The notes beneath the pieces were generated by a model. That model was not told the DNA's origin. It searched no databases and worked only from the letters and a program-made list of their open reading frames with translations. Source: Sphaerulina vaccinii (lineage: Eukaryota > Ascomycota > Dothideomycetes > Mycosphaerellales > Mycosphaerellaceae). Taken from it: 64,000 bases of DNA. Below, piece by piece: positions 59,634 to 64,000 of this stretch (position 1 is the first letter of the stretch; every line of letters begins with the position of its first letter). Location: positions 310,001 to 374,000 of the forward strand of contig JAKUDP010000001.1 of NCBI GenBank assembly GCA_022570795.1, in the 5' to 3' direction. The position numbers and the translations under genes were made by a program.

Positions 59634-59969
59634 CGAGATTCATAGACCATCCAGCTTCTTGGCTTCGGATTTCTTGCTGGTCGCTGTGGGCATTTGTGCT
59701 ATAAGAGGAATCGATCGAAGCTCAGCGTGGGTATCAAGGTAGTGTTGTTCAGCGCTCGAAAGCAGAATCGTGTACGGTATACTGTCCAGCTCGAAAGCTG
59801 AGTGTGCTGTCGATATGTATGTTGCGTTGCGCTCGCAAGAGGAATCGAGCATCCAGGTTTCGTTCCAAGAAAGATGTCCAAGCCCGAGCATGCTGAGTTG
59901 AGATACGATAGCTTGGTGGTCGCTCTTGGATCGAGACGGTTGTGGGCCACTGAATGAATGCCATGAGAC
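59634..59969. other. Convergent 3' region
   Basis: 336 bp between the regulator stop and the HD-domain gene stop; small minus-strand frames are not supported. Confidence 0.4.
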
Positions 59970-60647
59970 CTAAACAGCAGCATCCGCCACCTGAGTCTCT
60001 TCATTCCACCACTGGAGAAAATCCTTCAGCCTTTGCGTCCTTTCACGTGCAAGTTTCTTGCCAGTTTCTGTTTTCATCATGCTTTCGATCTTCAGTAACT
60101 TCTCATCGAAGTGGTCCACACTGCCCTGCAGACCACGAGCAGATGCCTTCACGGCACCGAATGCAAACACGCGGCCAATGCCTACTGCTCCAATAGCATC
60201 CAGTCGATCCGCGTCTTGAACAATAGCGAGCTCCGGATGTGAGTTGATATGTGCTTTGACAAGCTGCGGCCGTTTTGTCTCGTTCGTGTATGATACATTC
60301 TCCACGATCAACGCGATCTTTGCCACATATTTTGGGGCCAATCCATTCTTGCTGAGAAGCGACGATACCAGTTGTTCCGCGTTCTCGCCAGGTTCGACAT
60401 ACTTCTTATCGCCAACATCGTGAAGCAGAGCACCGAGGATGACGGATTGCTCATCGAATTGTTTCGTAGGCTTGGCTTTGATCTCTTCTGCTAGGATGTG
60501 TTTTGATAGAGCCAGTACTCGGAGGATGTGGTTGAAGTCATGCGAGCAATCGTAGCGACTCATGTAGTCCTGGACATATTTATAGACGTTTTGATATAGC
60601 CCCGTGTTTTCGAAAACGGCTTTGCTGTCGTCCTGGAGGCTGCCCAT
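59970..60647 (-). CDS. HD-domain phosphohydrolase
   Basis: Intronless, 225 residues. The HD superfamily binds metals and hydrolyses phosphate esters. Seen: the first His-Asp pair SHDFNHILRV at 35-44, then LLHDVGDKK at 74-82 with the defining HD at 76-77, and DADRLDAIGAVG around 142-153; this is the order of small stand-alone HD hydrolases of the bacterial YedJ type, also widespread in fungi. No signal peptide. The gene is divergent from rpn8 and shares its 313-bp promoter. The physiological substrate is not known. Confidence 0.88.
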   Translation of the reverse strand: MGSLQDDSKAVFENTGLYQNVYKYVQDYMSRYDCSHDFNHILRVLALSKHILAEEIKAKPTKQFDEQSVILGALLHDVGDKKYVEPGENAEQLVSSLLSKNGLAPKYVAKIALIVENVSYTNETKRPQLVKAHINSHPELAIVQDADRLDAIGAVGIGRVFAFGAVKASARGLQGSVDHFDEKLLKIESMMKTETGKKLARERTQRLKDFLQWWNEETQVADAAV

Positions 60648-60960
60648 GATGATCCAGATTGTGTATATTAATGAGTGTCCAAGAAACTGATCTGCTGAAA
60701 GTCAACAATATATAGTCCAATGTTCTTCCAGGCCGTAGTCGCGTGTATTTGGGAGGCAGACGCGTTGAATTGAGGTGAAGGATGAAGTAATCAGCTGCAA
60801 GTGAGCACGGACCCAGACGACAGCTCGATTCGCAACACCGACCTGCCTGCCTTAGCTTCAAAACACCCATTCGCCATCATCACGAGAGCACGAAACAGAA
60901 CACTTCCCACCTCCCGCCATCACCGCTACATCGACCGCATACCACAAATAACGACCGACG
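60648..60960. promoter_or_regulatory. Shared divergent promoter of the HD hydrolase and rpn8
   Basis: 313 bp between divergent start codons. It must carry both 5' leaders. The right side is CA-rich near the rpn8 ATG. No clear TATA box or conserved site can be named from sequence alone. Confidence 0.5.
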
Positions 60961-62181
60961 ATGCCAGCGACCACGGCGGAGACGCTGCAACTCGTCAACC
61001 GCACTGTTTCCGTAGCGCCTCTTGTCCTACTCTCCGCAGCAGATCACTATGGACGCTCGGCAAAGGGAACGCGGAAACGTGTGGTGGGTGTGCTGCTAGG
61101 ACAGAATGATGGCAAGAGTGTGAGAGTGTCAAACAGCTTTGCTGGTGAGCGATATGTGCTGAGGATGGTGCTGAAGGATATGGTCTGACAATATACAAAC
61201 AGTGCCTTTCGAAGAAGATGAGAAGGACCCTACAGTATGGTTTCTGGATCACAACTACGTCGAATCGATGAACGACATGTTCAAGAAGGTCAACGCGCGC
61301 GAAAAGCTCATCGGGTGGTACCACTCTGGGCCAAAGCTGAGGGCGAGTGATCTCGAAATCAACGAGCTGTTCAAGCGGTACACTCCAAATCCCCTTCTGG
61401 TCATTATCGATGTCCAGCCGAAGGAGGTGGGCGTACCAACAGATGCCTACTTTGCTGTAGAAGAGATCAAAGATGTAGGCTGTTCAACTTTTCCTTTTAA
61501 GAGAGGCTGGGTGCTAATGTTTACTAGGATGGCACAACCACATCGAAGACCTTCGTACACACACCGAGCACAATCGAAGCAGAAGAGGCAGAAGAGATTG
61601 GTGTGGAGCACTTGCTGCGCGATATTCGCGATGTAGCAGTTGGCACACTCAGCACGAGAATAACGAGCCAGCTGGAATCGCTGCAAGGGCTACATCTGCG
61701 GTTACAGGATATCGGAAAGTACCTGCAGAAAGTCCTTGATGGCGATCTTCCAGTGAACCACGCAATCCTCGGCAACCTCCAGAATGTCTTCAACCTACTG
61801 CCCAACCTGTCAACGCCCAAGGAAGTCGGGAAGGATCTACCTTCACTCAACGGTATCGTTAACGGCGCTGTTGGTGTGTCAGGCGGGCACACCGAAAACT
61901 CAGAGCTTGCACGCGCAATGAGCATCAAGACCAATGATCAGCTCATGTCTATCTACCTGTCGAGTCTGATAAGAGCAATCACCGCCTTCCACGATCTGAT
62001 CGAGAACAAGATACAGAACAAGCGACAGCAGGAAGACGAGGATACCAAGAAAGACGAGGACAAGAAAGATAAAGACCTCAAGAAGGAAGAGAAGCTGATG
62101 TTGAACGGCACATCGGAGAAGGCAGATGATGCCACCAAAGAGGGCGCAAAGAAGGATGATAAGGGCAAGAAGAAGGGCTGA
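60961..62181 (+). CDS. rpn8: 26S proteasome regulatory subunit Rpn8
   Basis: Exons 60961-61144, 61203-61474 and 61528-62181 give 369 residues; introns are 58 and 53 bp. Rpn8 is the non-catalytic MPN partner of deubiquitinase Rpn11 in the proteasome lid. Seen: the MPN start [50 protein letters not shown] (the family form; the JAMM metal-binding set is lacking), [11 protein letters not shown], then a helical region ([26 protein letters not shown]) and a Lys/Glu/Asp-rich tail (~300-369). All these fit Rpn8/PSMD7. Confidence 0.95.
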
Positions 62182-62587
62182 AACAAAGGCTATGGCATTG
62201 ACGATACATGCAGTACGAAGCATTAGCGACGGCGTCAGGAGGTTCGTGGCCTGGCAGAGCGCATGAGAGCGCCACCAGAGTACCAAAGTCAGCTGTACAT
62301 TACCGCAGATAAGACCAACGACGAGGCTGAACTACAGTTTAGCATGATACGAATAGAGCTAAACCTGACGAAGAGCCTCTCTTCCGACTTTCTTTCGTCT
62401 GCAGACGCCACCCACTCAAGTCATTGAGTCCAACGGAGCAATGAGGACCGGCAAGCTCATGGCTCGGCTGCCACGAAGATCGCTTCACTACTCTACTCAC
62501 AGTAGCACGAGCATCGTTGTCATCAGGCGTGGGACTCAAGTTCAGTCTTGGGCACTTCATCCAGGAGACATGGAACTGGTCAGTCAC
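62182..62587. other. Convergent 3' region
   Basis: 406 bp between the rpn8 stop and the SWIM-protein stop; no supported gene. Confidence 0.4.
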
Positions 62588-63256
62588 TCAGTCGTACCAG
62601 CCTGCAGCAGAGCCCGCTAATTCCTCCACGGTTACCTCTTTCTCCTCTACAAAGTGAGAGAACGCGCTGCAGTGCTCAACCAACAGACAAGCGAGCAGAT
62701 GCTTACATATCGGCATGTCATTTCCTCGCGTAAGTCCACCAACTAGCCATTCGGTCTGCATCGTCCCATCATGATCTTCCACTTCTCGATCAGACTCTGC
62801 CGCCGAAGCTGGGAAAGCCGAGAAGATGAAAGCTGGACAAGAACAACTCCACGCTTGTAATCGTACCTCGTAGTAATTGACGTGTTCGTAGTTTGAATTA
62901 CGATGATTGTGTTGCTGTGCTGATCGAACCATGTGTAGACGCGTTGCTTGTGCTTGTGTTGTGTGTGACTGAACTTTGAGACGACTGACGAGGTTTCGAT
63001 CTAGCAAGTCCAGTGCTGGAAGAATTTCTTTCTCAAACAGGACGTAGAGGGTTAAAAGGACCCTTTTGCCTTCTGGAGGGAAATCTCGGAGTGGGTTGGA
63101 GATTTGTGAGGCTTCGATGCCAGCTGATGGGATGGCATTTATGAGGGAGGTCACCCATTCTCGGGGGCTGGCGTTTGCGATCGACATCTTGTGGTTCTGA
63201 GGGCGCCCAAGATGATTGGAAGTTGTCTTGCCTGTTCGCTTGCTCTGCGATCCCAT
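62588..63256 (-). CDS. SWIM-domain protein, candidate Sws1/Shu2
   Basis: Intronless, 222 residues from 63256; a second ATG is at residue 24. The zinc-binding signature is VRLQAWSCSCPAF with Cys138 and Cys140, then, after about 44 residues, CKHLLA with Cys184 and His186: the CxC...CxHxxA form that defines the SWS1/Shu2 class of SWIM proteins. Shu2/Sws1 works with Rad51 paralogues in the Shu complex to promote homologous recombination. The Ala after the His favours this class over plain SWIM domains. The N-terminal part (ILPALDLLDRNLVSRLKVQ) is helical. The assignment is by motif only. Confidence 0.7.
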   Translation of the reverse strand: MGSQSKRTGKTTSNHLGRPQNHKMSIANASPREWVTSLINAIPSAGIEASQISNPLRDFPPEGKRVLLTLYVLFEKEILPALDLLDRNLVSRLKVQSHTTQAQATRLHMVRSAQQHNHRNSNYEHVNYYEVRLQAWSCSCPAFIFSAFPASAAESDREVEDHDGTMQTEWLVGGLTRGNDMPICKHLLACLLVEHCSAFSHFVEEKEVTVEELAGSAAGWYD

Positions 63257-64000
63257 TGAGCAGCTATCGATATGGATCGCTTAGGTAGAGCCTGCCAATG
63301 TCAACATACCATCGAGGCTGAGACGCAGAGGGATCGTGTCAGACAGTGTGCCTTACGCTGATTCGATGCGTACAGAGTGAGCCCAATGGCTCTCAATGCT
63401 AACCGCGAGCCTTGCAGATGGCGGCCTCTGAACTCTCTGATCAGGCGGTGGTGTGTTGTACTGCCGAACGGAGTTCGCCTGAACAGGGAGAAGTGCGCAC
63501 TCTGTACTTCATGACCGATTCCACGTATTGCTGAGACACCCTCCACGCATTGTGTACTAGAGTCTCGAGTGTGATGATCATGTTGGAGTCGCGACAAACG
63601 CCGAGCTCATGACGCGCTTGGGCATTGGAGAAGGAGCGACCCGCAAGAGGCTCGTGCACAAGGAAACAAGGAAGGAAGACGGAACACTGCCAAAGTTGAC
63701 TCGTGACATGAACAACAACTCTTTTCAAACATGGACTTTCCAGACAGAGCACGCGTGTGTCGCGCCTCGGCGAATAATAGCACCTGGGAACACCTTCACA
63801 TGCACATCCCACTCTCCTCAGCTGGTCATCTGGGACTCACACGGGATCAAGCTCTCCAATGCTGATGGTTGTCAGCTGTCAATGCCCCCAATGGCGAACA
63901 TCATGCGCGCCGGAGCTGAAACGGATACTCAGTGGACAATATGGAACAAACGAGTCACCACTTAAGTTCGGTTTATCGCGGCCTCCAGTCATGCTGGATG
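63257..64000. other. Window end without a supported gene
   Basis: Frames at 63301-63597 and 63441-63812 (minus) and 63609-63965 (plus) overlap each other and show no domain. A plus-strand gene may run past the window end but I cannot support it. Confidence 0.35.

Noticed and set aside
63609..63965. Plus-strand 118-residue frame near the window end
   Set aside because: No recognisable motif, and it overlaps minus-strand frames.

Overview
The window is nuclear DNA of a filamentous ascomycete, most likely a Dothideomycete of the Mycosphaerella type. This rests on short GT-AG introns of about 48-60 bp with CTRAC-type branch points, fungal-only families (Zn2Cys6 regulators, a HET domain, a DUF3455 secreted protein, Mdm10, a LEA-like repeat protein), compact mostly balanced-composition genes, and one AT-rich transposon block that looks RIP-degraded. 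The genus is an inference; no sequence search was run.

Layout. 0.5-12 kb: a quinate/sugar MFS transporter with an in-frame TGA and a 300-bp insertion in an intron; a LEA-like repeat protein (-); a four-helix DUF7704 protein; a Zn2Cys6 regulator; a flavin monooxygenase (-) with two in-frame TGA codons; a basic, probably nuclear protein (-). 14-27.4 kb: a ferric-reductase/NOX-type transmembrane oxidoreductase; the large DIP2/CPS1-type double adenylate-forming protein; a DUF3455 secreted protein (-); a tiny membrane protein (-); Mdm10 (-).

27.64-38.16 kb is one block of AT-rich, stop-riddled repeat DNA. A Ty1/Copia retrotransposon (minus strand, 238-bp LTRs at 28680-28917 and 34173-34410) sits inside an older element whose plus-strand integrase/DDE-like reading frame is split to either side. 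The LTR copies differ almost only by transitions. Four 23-bp GC-rich palindromes lie within the Copia relic. A tRNA-Pro gene with an intron lies just beyond the right edge.

38.8-49.1 kb has a cyclase-family protein and then three genes of unusual build: a PfkB-like/P-loop/RyR-domain protein (-), a CorA-like two-helix membrane protein (+), and a J-domain-like (HPN, not HPD) to HET-domain fusion (+). This stretch is the best candidate for an undescribed system, plausibly linked to non-self recognition or stress; that link is inference from domain types and proximity.

49.7-64 kb is mostly housekeeping: a Pumilio-family RNA-binding protein, a nuclear-looking protein with a recent internal 45-residue duplication, glyceraldehyde-3-phosphate dehydrogenase with five exons, a second Zn2Cys6 regulator with an apparent GC-AG intron, an HD-domain hydrolase divergent from proteasome subunit Rpn8, and a SWIM-domain protein resembling Sws1/Shu2. 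Exon models were read by hand from splice signals and frame continuity.
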